Below are positions 17,799 to 26,810 of a stretch of DNA of 64,000 bases, one piece after another. Source of the DNA: Gilichinskyi gelida (GTDB lineage Bacteria > Acidobacteriota > Thermoanaerobaculia > Gp7-AA8); contig JBBPII010000005.1 in NCBI GenBank assembly GCA_038040385.1, positions 186,001 to 250,000 of the forward strand, in the 5' to 3' direction. The translations under genes were made by a program, and so were the position numbers. The notes beneath the pieces are model-generated. The model did not search any database, was not told the origin of the DNA, and worked only from the letters and a program-made list of their open reading frames with translations. The first letter of the stretch is position 1. Each line of letters starts with the position of its first letter.

Positions 17799-20432
17799 AT
17801 GATCAAAGAAGCAACGTCGAGTGAACTTCCGCCCGGCGGTCACCGCTACGACGCCTTCATCAGTTATGCGCACGAAGACCAGAAGGCGGCTGAATGGCTG
17901 AGCAGATTCCTGTCGACCTTTTGGGTTCCGTGGAAGAGGCGGCGGCGCGTCTTTCTGGACCACGACAGCCTGCCTGCGTCCGGCGGACTGTCACACAGCC
18001 TGAAGACGGCTTTGCAGCAGTCGCGATTCCTGATCGTCTGCTGTTCCGAAGATTCCGTCGATTCCACGTGGGTCGATTTGGAAATCAAGGAGTTTCTAAC
18101 AACCCACTCGCCAAAGAACGTGCTTGCGTGCCGCATGGGGGCACGAAGGGAAGGAGCTTTTCTCCTACCCCAAGCTCTTCGCTCCGTCGAACAAATCCTC
18201 GAGGACGATCTTTACAAGCCGGATCTACGCGGCGATCCCGAGAGGTTGAAAGGGCAGGAACGAAGGAAGGTCACCCGCGATGCACTTTCGCTACTGGCCC
18301 CGATGGTGGGCCTCCCAGGCAAAGACGAACTGTTAGACCGACGAAAAAAAACCGTAATCTCATGCACGGCGCTGTTCCTTCTCATTGTTTCTGTCGCGGG
18401 TGGTTGGAAAGCCTGGGACAATCGCCCGGAGTCGCAAATCAACAAGATCCGGGCGGAAGCGCCTGACTTGGTGAGTGCCATAGCGGCTGCCCGTGCGCCC
18501 CAATCGGCCACTCCTCAGGCGACAGCCATCGCAGACCTTGCTGAGGACCGCCACTCCGTGAGCGGCGAGTGGCTGCGAACGCTGGTTCTTACCGGCCATT
18601 CAGACGACGCACTCGCGGCAGCACGGAAGATCCGCCGTGCAGACGCTCGATTCCGCGCGCTGATCGAGATCGCCGAACAGCAATCGACCGGAGGGGCGAT
18701 CCGACATTATGTCGACCGATGGGGAGTGCCTTCGTGGGAGATCGTGCGAGAGCAGGCCGAAAGGAGCCCCAGTCCCGCCGCACACGGTCGTGCGACGCAT
18801 GCAGCGAATGAGGCAGCCGAGACTGGGACCGAGGTGGTCCAGGCCGCGCGCAAAATCGAGGGCGCAGCGTCTGAATATGAAGTCATGGTCAGAGTTGCCG
18901 ATGCGCTGGGGAAGATCGGGAAAGTCGTTGAGGCGAAGCAGGCCGCACTTGAAGCGGTCGAGGCGGCGCGCCACATCGAGGACGCAAGCTCTCGAGCTCG
19001 GGCACTGATCGAAGTCGTCGAGGCGTTGACCAGTGCTGAGCAGACGGATGATGCTGCGCAAATTGCGGCCGAGGCAGTTCGAGCAGCACAGAGCATCGAC
19101 CACGCGGCCTCTCGTTCGAGTGCGCTGAGCTGGATTGCGGGAGCGTTGGCGGAGGCTGGCCAGAGCGTCGAAGCTTTCGAGGCCGCACGACAGATCGAGG
19201 ACGCGGAGTCTCGGTCGGATGCGATCGTTGGCATCGTCGAAGGTCTCGTCAAAGCGGCCAAGTACGCCGAGGCTCACGTAGCCGCGCTCCAGATTGATGG
19301 CGCGGCCGACCGGGTGAAGGCGCTCGCCGCCGTGGTCCAAGTGCTCATCAAGGCAGGTAAGAACGACGAGGCGATGGAATTGGCAAATGAAGCGCTCAAC
19401 GCGGCGGAGCGACTGCAATTCGACGTGCAAGGCCGGTTTACCGCCACTGCTCGCATCATCGAAGTGCTCGCCGCCGTTGGCAGGGCAGACAAGGCTCGGG
19501 AGATGCTGCGCGCCAGGAATCCAGCCGACCGTTCCCGTGCGTTAACCTGGATCGTCGAGGTTCTGGTCGCTGGAGGGCACCATGCCGAGGCGAGACGCGT
19601 GGCCGATGAGGCCGTAGCAGCAGCGCGGCAGATCGGGAACCCGGCCGATCGCCCGGAGGCGCTGATCGATGTCGCGAAAGCACTTGCCGAATCAGGTTCC
19701 GGTGACGAAGTGAGTCGGGTCGTTCACGAAGCACTCGCAGCAGCACATGGTGGGAGCTATCGCCAGATCGATGCGGTAGTCCGCTTGCTGAATCGAGCAG
19801 GGAAGAAGGAGGAAGCGAGACCAATCGCTCGCCGTGCGTTGGCGATGATCGGAAAACTCCCGCCCGGGAATGAACGAGCCTTGGCGCTGAACAGCATCGA
19901 CGTCCCTGGCTTGGTGGTCACGTCCGGGATGAGTCCCGAAGTGCAGCGAATTGCTCGTGCCGCATTGGAAGCGACACGGCAGAGGAAGTTCGAGTGGGAG
20001 GCCAATCGCAGGTGGGCGCTGGTTGCCATTGTGGACGCGCTGGCTCGGGCCGGCAAAGGGGACGAAGCAGTTGAAGCAGCCGATCACGTCATCGATCCGG
20101 TGACGCGCATTCACGCACTCCTTCGGATTGCCGAGGAACTGGGCAGACGCCGCGACGACGGAAAAGCGAAGACGCTGATCAGCGCAGCGTTGCGTTTGGC
20201 GGGTCAACTGACGGCTGCTGCCGACAAATCTTCCGCCCTTTCCGAGGTAGCGAAAGGATTCGCCAAACTTCATCTGTTGCGCTCAGCCCGAGAAACGGCG
20301 GCATCTGCCTCAGCAGCCGACAAGCTCGCCGCTTACACCGTTATCCTGCGCGAATATGCCATCTGGGAGGATGCGGTGCTGAGGAAGCTGTTGGCATCTG
20401 AAGACCAAAGTGAACCCCTGCCCTTCCGCTGA
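17799..20432 (+). CDS. TIR-domain protein with membrane helix and long helical-repeat tail
   Basis: An 877-residue protein. Residues about 18-150 are a TIR domain (YDAFISYAHEDQKAAEWL, VFLDHDSLPASGG, LIVCCSEDSVDSTWVDLEI); the Glu in VDLEIKEF is at the position of the NADase glutamate. One membrane helix follows (TVISCTALFLLIVSVAGGW). The remaining 600 residues are some 15 degenerate helical repeats of about 35-40 residues with a recurring ARxIEDAxSRxxALxxI pattern, TPR-like. Bacterial TIR proteins often degrade NAD+ in antiphage defence; the repeats would sense or scaffold. ATG 17799 was chosen, since the TIR domain begins soon after. No adjacent sensor or Thoeris partner is seen, so a defence role is inference. 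Confidence 0.82.
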   Translation: MIKEATSSELPPGGHRYDAFISYAHEDQKAAEWLSRFLSTFWVPWKRRRRVFLDHDSLPASGGLSHSLKTALQQSRFLIVCCSEDSVDSTWVDLEIKEFLTTHSPKNVLACRMGARREGAFLLPQALRSVEQILEDDLYKPDLRGDPERLKGQERRKVTRDALSLLAPMVGLPGKDELLDRRKKTVISCTALFLLIVSVAGGWKAWDNRPESQINKIRAEAPDLVSAIAAARAPQSATPQATAIADLAEDRHSVSGEWLRTLVLTGHSDDALAAARKIRRADARFRALIEIAEQQSTGGAIRHYVDRWGVPSWEIVREQAERSPSPAAHGRATHAANEAAETGTEVVQAARKIEGAASEYEVMVRVADALGKIGKVVEAKQAALEAVEAARHIEDASSRARALIEVVEALTSAEQTDDAAQIAAEAVRAAQSIDHAASRSSALSWIAGALAEAGQSVEAFEAARQIEDAESRSDAIVGIVEGLVKAAKYAEAHVAALQIDGAADRVKALAAVVQVLIKAGKNDEAMELANEALNAAERLQFDVQGRFTATARIIEVLAAVGRADKAREMLRARNPADRSRALTWIVEVLVAGGHHAEARRVADEAVAAARQIGNPADRPEALIDVAKALAESGSGDEVSRVVHEALAAAHGGSYRQIDAVVRLLNRAGKKEEARPIARRALAMIGKLPPGNERALALNSIDVPGLVVTSGMSPEVQRIARAALEATRQRKFEWEANRRWALVAIVDALARAGKGDEAVEAADHVIDPVTRIHALLRIAEELGRRRDDGKAKTLISAALRLAGQLTAAADKSSALSEVAKGFAKLHLLRSARETAASASAADKLAAYTVILREYAIWEDAVLRKLLASEDQSEPLPFR

Positions 20433-20593
20433 GGAGATCGCCACGAACTTCGCAGTCACCATCGCCTTTGCGGTCGCGCGACATCAACGGCACTGAACAT
20501 CTCCCCTGCGTTGTATCTGCCGTTCGGCAACCAAGCCATGCTGAGCCGACACCCCGCGATCGACCACGATAAGGTCGCGATTTCCGTGCGATG

Positions 20594-22498
20594 TCACTGC
20601 GAGACAGGGTCCGCTTCGAGTTGATCGCCCTTAGACGCCTCCTGCACGATCCATGTGCCGACGCGGAGAGCGTTTGCCACGACTGTCACCATCGGATTGA
20701 GGCCGAACCCGGTGGGCATGAAGCTCGAATCGACGACGAAGACATTCGGCGCGTCGTGCAAGCGGCAGTTGTGGTCCACGACTGAGCGAGCCGGATCATC
20801 TCCCATCCGGCACGTCCCCATCTGGTGATCCCCGATCAGCCGTAGGTTGCCTTCGTCGAATTTCACCGTAGCGCCGATCTTCTTGTAGCGCTCGAAGACA
20901 GCCGTCATTGGGGCCTCGGCGAGCCGGAACATCCGCTTTTCGGCGTCTCCGAACTTCCGCGTAATGCGCGCAACGGGAAATCCATACTCATCGACGTGGC
21001 GCGGATCGAGATCGACGCGGTTGGCCGGCATCGGGAGATCGTCACCCGTGATGCGCAATTCCATGGAGCGGTTGTAGCCCTCCATCCGCGCAAGTAAGTC
21101 GGCGCTGCCCGCGGTCGGACTGCGGTCGATGAACGTGATCGCGTTCTCGAGCGGATTCTTCTTGGCGGTGCTGACGAGCGTGCCGCCTTTGCACCAGGTG
21201 TCGTTTTCGTCCTTCAGAAAGTAATGTTCGAACGTCGTGACGTTTCCGGTGTGACCGAGCTCGCCGCGCAGCGTTCCCTGAAACTTCTCCGGCAACGTGC
21301 ACGAGGCGGAGAGACCGAACAGGTGAAACATGACATTGCGCCCGAGTTGATCGTGGCTGTTGCCGAGGCCCGCCGGAGGTCCGGACATCAAGAGCAGGCG
21401 CGCCGATTGGACTGCGCCGCAGGAGACGATGATGAACCGGCCGCGCTGGAAGCGCGCGATGGGCTTGTCAGGGTCGCGTACATCGAGGTATCGCACGCCG
21501 CTCGCTCGGCGAATGCGTTCGTCGTAGACGACCTCGTACGCCCGCGCATCGGTGATGACTTCGGCGTTCGGGAGATCGCGCAACTCGATGAGCGTGCTCG
21601 CGCGGGTGCCCGATTTCGGGCCATTCTTTCCCCAGCAGAGATACTCGCCACAGTACCCGCACATGTTGCAGGCGTCGCGAACGCGTTCTGACCAGATTTG
21701 ATCGGCGGCCTGCTTCCAGAACTCGGGCCGCTTGTTCCCATCCCACGCCTTCAGCGCGTCCGCGATCTTCTGACGCGTGGCGTATGTGCCCGAACCGGGA
21801 GCGACCATCGCGCTCGGCAGCGGAGCGGACGTGCACTTGGTCTTGTCGAACCCAAGTTTCACGGCTCGACCGACCGGCGTTTCCGGAAAAGGATCCGACG
21901 GAAATTTGAACTTCGGGAACCATTCGCGATCGTCATCCTTCAGGATTTTGCGAACGTCGGCGTACCACGGACTCTCGGCGATGCTCTTGTTGATTGCGTC
22001 GCGGTCGCCACACACCGCGAGAAGCGTCTCGGAAACGTTGAAGAACGGCATCATGTCGCGGTATGGCACAGGCCAATCCGCGACGTCGTAGCCCGCCGCG
22101 CGGAGTTGTTTTGCCTGATGGGTTTTCTCGAAGAACGTACCGAGACGGAAATCAATCGGCAGTGCGCGAAACGCCCACGCGCCCCAAATGACGGAGCCGC
22201 CGCCGAGCATGGAGGCGGACCAGCCCGCACCGAACGGCTCGGCTTCGACCACCGACGCATCCGTGCGCGACGTGTTGTAGTCGCCCCGCGGGCGGCGCTT
22301 CCATTCCGGCCGCGCAACGCGATACCGGTACTCGTCGTGGGAGGTCGGGTTGTATTTCGGTTTCTCGTCGTCGAGTGGCTTCGCCCAATCCGTCCCGACC
22401 TCCAGCACAACCACCTTGAATCCCGCTTTCGCCAAGAGCCAGGCGATCGTTCCGCCACCGCCGCTGCTTCCTACAACCACGAAATCTGCGTTGTCCAT
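20594..22498 (-). CDS. GMC-family FAD oxidoreductase
   Basis: A 634-residue flavoenzyme. The N-terminal FAD-binding motif is VVVGSSGGGGTIAWLLAKAG, and the C-terminus shows the GMC active-site block: a His in GDHQMGTCRMG and an Asn in GFGLNPMVTVVANALRVG. A Cys-rich insert (CNMCGYCGEYLCWG, about residue 275) resembles the one in membrane-linked gluconate or alcohol dehydrogenase flavosubunits. No signal peptide is visible, though a start upstream is possible. It is 13 bases after a 264-residue partner gene, as in gluconate 2-dehydrogenase-type operons, where electrons go to a cytochrome subunit; no cytochrome is adjacent here. Substrate is unknown. Confidence 0.9.
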   Translation of the reverse strand: MDNADFVVVGSSGGGGTIAWLLAKAGFKVVVLEVGTDWAKPLDDEKPKYNPTSHDEYRYRVARPEWKRRPRGDYNTSRTDASVVEAEPFGAGWSASMLGGGSVIWGAWAFRALPIDFRLGTFFEKTHQAKQLRAAGYDVADWPVPYRDMMPFFNVSETLLAVCGDRDAINKSIAESPWYADVRKILKDDDREWFPKFKFPSDPFPETPVGRAVKLGFDKTKCTSAPLPSAMVAPGSGTYATRQKIADALKAWDGNKRPEFWKQAADQIWSERVRDACNMCGYCGEYLCWGKNGPKSGTRASTLIELRDLPNAEVITDARAYEVVYDERIRRASGVRYLDVRDPDKPIARFQRGRFIIVSCGAVQSARLLLMSGPPAGLGNSHDQLGRNVMFHLFGLSASCTLPEKFQGTLRGELGHTGNVTTFEHYFLKDENDTWCKGGTLVSTAKKNPLENAITFIDRSPTAGSADLLARMEGYNRSMELRITGDDLPMPANRVDLDPRHVDEYGFPVARITRKFGDAEKRMFRLAEAPMTAVFERYKKIGATVKFDEGNLRLIGDHQMGTCRMGDDPARSVVDHNCRLHDAPNVFVVDSSFMPTGFGLNPMVTVVANALRVGTWIVQEASKGDQLEADPVSQ

Positions 22499-22511
22499 GA
22501 CTTGCGTCTCG

Positions 22512-23306
22512 CTAGGAATAGTGTTTCGGCTTCGTCGTTGCCGGCGGGGAGCCGGCCGGCGGTGGGGGTACGTCAGTGGCGCTGACCTTGCCCGACTTCG
22601 CGACTTCATCGAGCAGCTTCGCGAATGCCTCGGTAGCGTCCTTCGCGTCCTTCGGCTCGAACTTGTTCCCCGGCCGCCGCGCCTCGCCGAGCTCGATCGG
22701 AAGCGCCTCCCGCCACGGCGACGGCTGAGATGTGCGCATGTTGAGGAGGACCGTCAAAACATCCTTCAGAAGCTGGCGCACGAACACGGAAGATTTGTGT
22801 GTCGCATCACTCCAGACAGAAGACGTGTCGTTGCGAAGCGCGTCTGCGAACGACATCCACTGCGCGGGAGTGCCCGGCGCGGCGGTACCTGCGGCGGCAT
22901 CGAACAACCTCAGGTTGATGTCGTAGAACGTCGATCGAGCGATGGCTTCCCTCGTCACCGCATCGCGGTAGATGTTCTCGCTGCGCACGATCGCAAACAC
23001 GGGTTGCGGATCGAGGCGTCGCGCGGCGCGCCACGCCGCAACATCAGGCAATGGTGAACGGGCAAGCGGGTTGGCGGCATGCGCCGTAAAGCGTGCGAGC
23101 AGATCGGCGTCGTCCGATTCGGCGATGAGAGCGTTCAGAGAATCCACGACGCCGAGGTTCTTCGCGTTCAAAGGCTTGGCGTTGGGCTCGCGCCACGGCA
23201 CCGGCTGCGCCGGTTTGAACGCTTTCTTCTTGATCCAATCCTGTAGCGGCAGCAACACGTCGATCAGCGATTCGATGTGGGATTTCAACCGCCCCTCGAT
23301 GACCAT
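22512..23306 (-). CDS. Putative small-subunit partner of the GMC oxidoreductase
   Basis: A 264-residue soluble protein with no signal peptide or recognised catalytic motif. It is helical and tryptophan-containing (LQDWIKKKAF, DVAAWRAARR, SVWSDATHK) and ends in a Pro-rich tail (VPPPPAGSPPATTKPKH). It lies directly upstream of the GMC flavoprotein on the same strand. Position and size suggest a subunit comparable to gluconate 2-dehydrogenase subunit 3, but sequence similarity is not evident to me. Codon use in this and the following gene is less GC-biased than in the neighbouring kinase gene. Confidence 0.6.
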   Translation of the reverse strand: MVIEGRLKSHIESLIDVLLPLQDWIKKKAFKPAQPVPWREPNAKPLNAKNLGVVDSLNALIAESDDADLLARFTAHAANPLARSPLPDVAAWRAARRLDPQPVFAIVRSENIYRDAVTREAIARSTFYDINLRLFDAAAGTAAPGTPAQWMSFADALRNDTSSVWSDATHKSSVFVRQLLKDVLTVLLNMRTSQPSPWREALPIELGEARRPGNKFEPKDAKDATEAFAKLLDEVAKSGKVSATDVPPPPAGSPPATTKPKHYS

Positions 23307-23439
23307 GCGTACGACCTCTCACCTGGGGGAGTGACGGGATCGCCTGAATCCCTACCTCTGCCGTAAATTGTCACAGCGCGCGAAGACAATCGCGACCAGC
23401 CCCAAGATCACGATCACCAGCATCGCGCGCCCCGCGTCG

Positions 23440-23745
23440 TGCGCGAATCACCACTGGCTCAAGCTCGGCAAGCCGCTTCCGAAGGCGGAGTTTTCGAGCA
23501 TCGGCAGGCGGAGACGGTCGCGCAGAACCTCGCTCACGCGAGCAACGGTGTGTCTATGTCATTCGACGGCTACGGCGAGTGCTTCGTCGAAACGGGGAAC
23601 ATGCGAGCGGATTCGGCAGTGGGCGATTTCTACGCCGAGCCCGTGCCGAACGTCGCCGTCCGGCAGCCTTCGATCGCAGAGCACTTCGCGAAGGTGCTGT
23701 TCGATGAAGCAGTGGCTGCGTCGTTGGTTCTAAATGATGCGCTGA
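23440..23745 (+). pseudogene. Frameshifted C-terminal fragment of an SQR-like flavoprotein
   Basis: One frame gives HHWLKLGKPLPKAE and the next frame continues GVFEHRQAETVAQNLAHA, then SFDGYGECFVETGN, FYAEPVPNVAVRQPS and FAKVLFDEA. This order matches the C-terminal third of sulfide:quinone oxidoreductase or flavocytochrome-c-type FAD proteins (KAGVFAxxQAxxVAxNI; GYGxCFIETG; HxxKVLFE). The N-terminal two thirds, including the FAD-binding domain, are absent and a frameshift separates the first pieces, so this is a decayed gene. The rest of the 23307-23946 interval shows no gene. Confidence 0.7.
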
Positions 23746-23946
23746 TGAACCCCACACGCCGCGGCGACGAGCGCTGGCGCAGACACCCGTGCGTGTAGCC
23801 GAACCGGTGACCTCCCAAATTTGTGTTGAACAGGGCCGTCTAAGTCACTGAAAAATCGAGAGACGAACCGACGGAATTAGACGCAACTTAGACACTTTGC
23901 GGGGTCAGTCACGCTTGTCTCGATCGCGTAAATCGTTGAAGGGATT

Positions 23947-24022
23947 TGGTGGAGCTGATCGGGATCGAACCGACGACCTCCTGAATGCCATTCAGGCGCT
24001 CTCCCAATTGAGCTACAGCCCC
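23947..24022 (-). tRNA. tRNA-Ala (GGC)
   Basis: Read on the minus strand the 76 bases give a full cloverleaf: acceptor GGGGCTG paired with a CAGCTCC-type 3' strand, D-arm AGCTCAATTGGGAGAGC, anticodon stem CCTGA/TCAGG with loop ATGGCAT (anticodon GGC), T-arm GTCGGTTCGATCCCGATC and an encoded 3' CCA. It is isolated between the SQR remnant and the Ser/Thr kinase gene. The 3' end, a common integration site, faces the decayed accessory region. Confidence 0.95.
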
Positions 24023-24097
24023 ACGCTTCGGGAAGGTACGGAAACTAACGCGACGAGCACGTCAAAATTCCGCGGGATTGTACACTCGGAGGCTCCC

Positions 24098-26731
24098 ATG
24101 GCCACCGACAGCATCCGACCCGGCGTGGTCCTCGACGGCAAGTACGAGATCCTCAACCTCCTCGGGGCGGGTGGGATGGGGGAGGTCTTCAAAGCGCGGC
24201 ATGTCCATCTCAACGTCTTCCGCTGCATCAAGGTGATGAAGCAGGGACTCCTCGCCGACGACGTCTATCGCAGCCGTTTCCTCCGCGAGGCGCAGCTCGC
24301 GACGCAGATCCACCACCCGAACATCGCCGTGGTCCACGACTTCTTTCTCGCCGAGCGGGGAAGCTACATGGTCACCGAGTTCATCGACGGCACCACCGTG
24401 CGGCAGTGGAGCAAGGCCTTCGGCCGCTTCCCCCTCCCGCTGGCCGCGGACGTCGGCGTGCAGGTGCTCGGTGGGCTCGACCACATCCACCGCCGCGGCC
24501 TCCTCCATCGCGACATCTCCGCGGACAACATCATGCTGTCGTACGAGCGCGACGACTCCCTCGCCGCCAAGATCATCGACCTCGGCATCGCCAAGGACGT
24601 CAACGTCGTCTCCACCGAGACCATGGCCGGCATGCTGGTCGGGAATCCGAAGTACATGTCGCCCGAGCAGCTCGGCGACCTCGGCGCCGGCGAGCAGGTC
24701 GACAACCGCGCCGATCTCTACTGCCTCGGCGTGGTCCTCTACGAGATGCTCCTCGGCGTGCCGCCGTTCCTCAGCGAGACGCCGCACGGCTACATCGTCA
24801 AACACCTCACCCAGGCCCCGCGCCCGTTCGCCGTCGTCGCTCCCGGCCTCGACTGGCCCGAGGGGTTGGAGGCGGTGATCTTCCGCGCGCTGGAGAAGGA
24901 CCGCCGCAATCGCTACGCCGACGCGCGCGACTTCAGCGCCGCGCTGCAGCCGTTCCTCGGCGCGCCGCCGGGGTCGCTGTCGAAGACTTCGGTGGAGAGA
25001 TTGCGGCGCCTGCCGGACAAGACGCTGGTGGAAAAGATGCCCGAGATGGCGACGGAGATCACCCCGGCGGCGCCGAGCGAAACGCAGACGGAGCGCGATT
25101 GGAGGAAGACCCTCGCCGAGGACTCCATCAGCGGCTATCGCGAGTACATCGAGCGGCATCCGCACGCGCCGGACACCACCGAGGCGAAGGCGCGGCTGTT
25201 CGAGCTCTCGCTGCTGGAGGACGTGCGCGAACGCGAGAAGGAGTCGGACCGCGACGCGCTGAAGCGGCTGGCGGAGGGACATCCGCCCGGCTCGTTGGTC
25301 GGCAACGCGGCACGCGACGCGCTCGCCCGCCTGCGCAACGCGCAGCAGGAGGCGCAGGCGGAGGACGACGACTTCCAGCGCGCGTGGGAGATCGGCACCT
25401 CGGCGACGTGGCGGGCGTTCATCGACAAGTACACGACGTCGCCTCGCGCGGTCCGCGCGCAGGAGTTCCTCGACGAGGCGGCGGCGTTCGAGGCGGCCGC
25501 CGCGACCGAGGTCGAAACCGGCGTGCGGCAGTTCCTCAAGCTGTGGCCGGACGGGCGGCATCATCTGGAAGCGGAGATCCGCCTGGTCGAGCTGAAGCAG
25601 CGCCTCGCCGGCGCCGCGTTCGCGCAGGCGTTGGCGTTCGACACCGCCGCGGCACTGCGCGACTTCCTGGCGCGCTTCCCATCGTCCTCGCACACCGAGG
25701 ATGCGAAGCGCGCGCTGGCGGAGCGGCTTACGTTCGAGACCGCCGCGGCGGCCGACTCGCAGAACGCGTGGGAGAGCTACCTCGCGGCGTGGGGCGCGGA
25801 CCGCCACGCGGACGAGGCGCGCGCGCGACTCGAGCGCGTCCGCGCCGGCGAGGAAGATGCGTTCCGCGCCGCCACGGATGCGAAGACCGCCGCGGCGTGG
25901 CAGGAGTTCCTGTCGATGTATCCCGACGGCCGGCGCAGCGCGAGGGCGGAGCGAAATCGCCGCGAGGCGGAGGCCTTCGAAGCCGCGCGAAGCGGGGGCG
26001 GACGCGCGGCGATGGAGAGCTACCTCCAAAACTATCCCGACGGATTGCTGATCAAAGAGGCGCGGCGGCTGGCGCGGCAGTTCGCCGACGATGACGACTT
26101 CGCGCACGCGCGCTCGCTCGACCGCCCCGCCGCCTGGTCGCTTTACCTCACGACGCATCCCGCCGGGGCGCACTCCGAGGAGGCGCGCGCGCGGCTTGCC
26201 GAGATCGAAGAGACCGCCTTCGCCGGCGTGATGGCGTCGAAGGACCCGAAGAGCGGCGCGGCGTTCCTGACTGACTTCCCCCACTCGCCGCGCCGCGAGC
26301 ACGTCGCGCGGCTGGTCACCGATTGGACGGAAGCCGCGGCGCTTCGCAAGGCGCTCGACGCCGTCGCCCGCGGCGACACCGCCGAGGCGGAATCGCTGCT
26401 CCGCGGGATCGCCAATCCGGAACGGCGCAGCGAGTTGGCCGCCGCCCTCGATGCGCTCGCACGGCAGACCGCGACGGCGCGCCGACGCACGGAGCCCCGC
26501 GACTGGGACGCGGCGTGGGAAGCCGGCAGCGTCCCCGCGTGGGACCGCTATCTCGCGGATCACCCCGACTCGGAGCGCGCCGCCGAGGCGCGGCTGTGCC
26601 GCCAAGAGGCCGTCGATTTCGAGCTCGCCGTCACCACCGCCTCCGCGTCGATGTGGCGCGCGTTCCTGAAAGCATGGCCGGAGGGACGGCATCGCCTCGA
26701 TGCCGAAGTGCGGCTGCGGGCAGCGCGTTAG
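24098..26731 (+). CDS. Ser/Thr protein kinase with C-terminal helical repeats
   Basis: An 877-residue bacterial Hanks-type kinase. The domain (residues about 12-290) has the glycine loop LGAGGMGEVF, the ATP lysine in CIKVMK, the catalytic LHRDISADNIM, DLG in place of DFG, and the activation-segment end GNPKYMSPEQ. The rest (about 330-877) is a series of roughly 60-70-residue helical repeats with a pattern W..A...a.W..YL..yP.g.h..eA...l, similar to TPR-like scaffold modules. No membrane helix is present, unlike PASTA-type kinases, so it acts in the cytoplasm. CGGAGG precedes the ATG. It heads a run of three FHA proteins and is their most likely kinase. Confidence 0.93.
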   Translation: MATDSIRPGVVLDGKYEILNLLGAGGMGEVFKARHVHLNVFRCIKVMKQGLLADDVYRSRFLREAQLATQIHHPNIAVVHDFFLAERGSYMVTEFIDGTTVRQWSKAFGRFPLPLAADVGVQVLGGLDHIHRRGLLHRDISADNIMLSYERDDSLAAKIIDLGIAKDVNVVSTETMAGMLVGNPKYMSPEQLGDLGAGEQVDNRADLYCLGVVLYEMLLGVPPFLSETPHGYIVKHLTQAPRPFAVVAPGLDWPEGLEAVIFRALEKDRRNRYADARDFSAALQPFLGAPPGSLSKTSVERLRRLPDKTLVEKMPEMATEITPAAPSETQTERDWRKTLAEDSISGYREYIERHPHAPDTTEAKARLFELSLLEDVREREKESDRDALKRLAEGHPPGSLVGNAARDALARLRNAQQEAQAEDDDFQRAWEIGTSATWRAFIDKYTTSPRAVRAQEFLDEAAAFEAAAATEVETGVRQFLKLWPDGRHHLEAEIRLVELKQRLAGAAFAQALAFDTAAALRDFLARFPSSSHTEDAKRALAERLTFETAAAADSQNAWESYLAAWGADRHADEARARLERVRAGEEDAFRAATDAKTAAAWQEFLSMYPDGRRSARAERNRREAEAFEAARSGGGRAAMESYLQNYPDGLLIKEARRLARQFADDDDFAHARSLDRPAAWSLYLTTHPAGAHSEEARARLAEIEETAFAGVMASKDPKSGAAFLTDFPHSPRREHVARLVTDWTEAAALRKALDAVARGDTAEAESLLRGIANPERRSELAAALDALARQTATARRRTEPRDWDAAWEAGSVPAWDRYLADHPDSERAAEARLCRQEAVDFELAVTTASASMWRAFLKAWPEGRHRLDAEVRLRAAR

Positions 26732-26735
26732 CGTG

Positions 26736-26788
26736 GTGTAGCGGCGCTCGCTTCGGGCGCCGGCGGCCGGGAGCGGCCGCCGCTACAC
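26736..26788. repeat. GC-rich palindromic repeat after the kinase gene
   Basis: GTGTAGCGGCG (26736-26746) and CGCCGCTACAC (26778-26788) are perfect complements, with a further GC-rich palindrome inside. It begins four bases after the kinase stop and ends 22 bases before the next start. It may be a dispersed repeat acting as an mRNA stabiliser or a weak terminator; there is no T-run. Confidence 0.7.
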
Positions 26789-26810
26789 GGTCGCCTGCTA
26801 AACTCTAGCC

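Noticed and set aside
20433..20593. The 161-bp gap between the TIR gene and the GMC gene as an RNA gene or regulatory region
   Set aside because: No cloverleaf, strong hairpin or repeat was found; it is a plain convergent intergenic stretch.
22499..22609. An upstream extension of the GMC oxidoreductase
   Set aside because: The 37 residues are Arg/Pro-rich and overlap the end of the upstream gene; the Rossmann motif begins right after the ATG at 22498.
24062..26692. An 876-codon open frame on the minus strand opposite the Ser/Thr kinase gene
   Set aside because: It is Arg/Leu-rich with no domain pattern and mirrors the codon bias of the kinase gene. Long antisense frames are expected in such GC-rich sequence.
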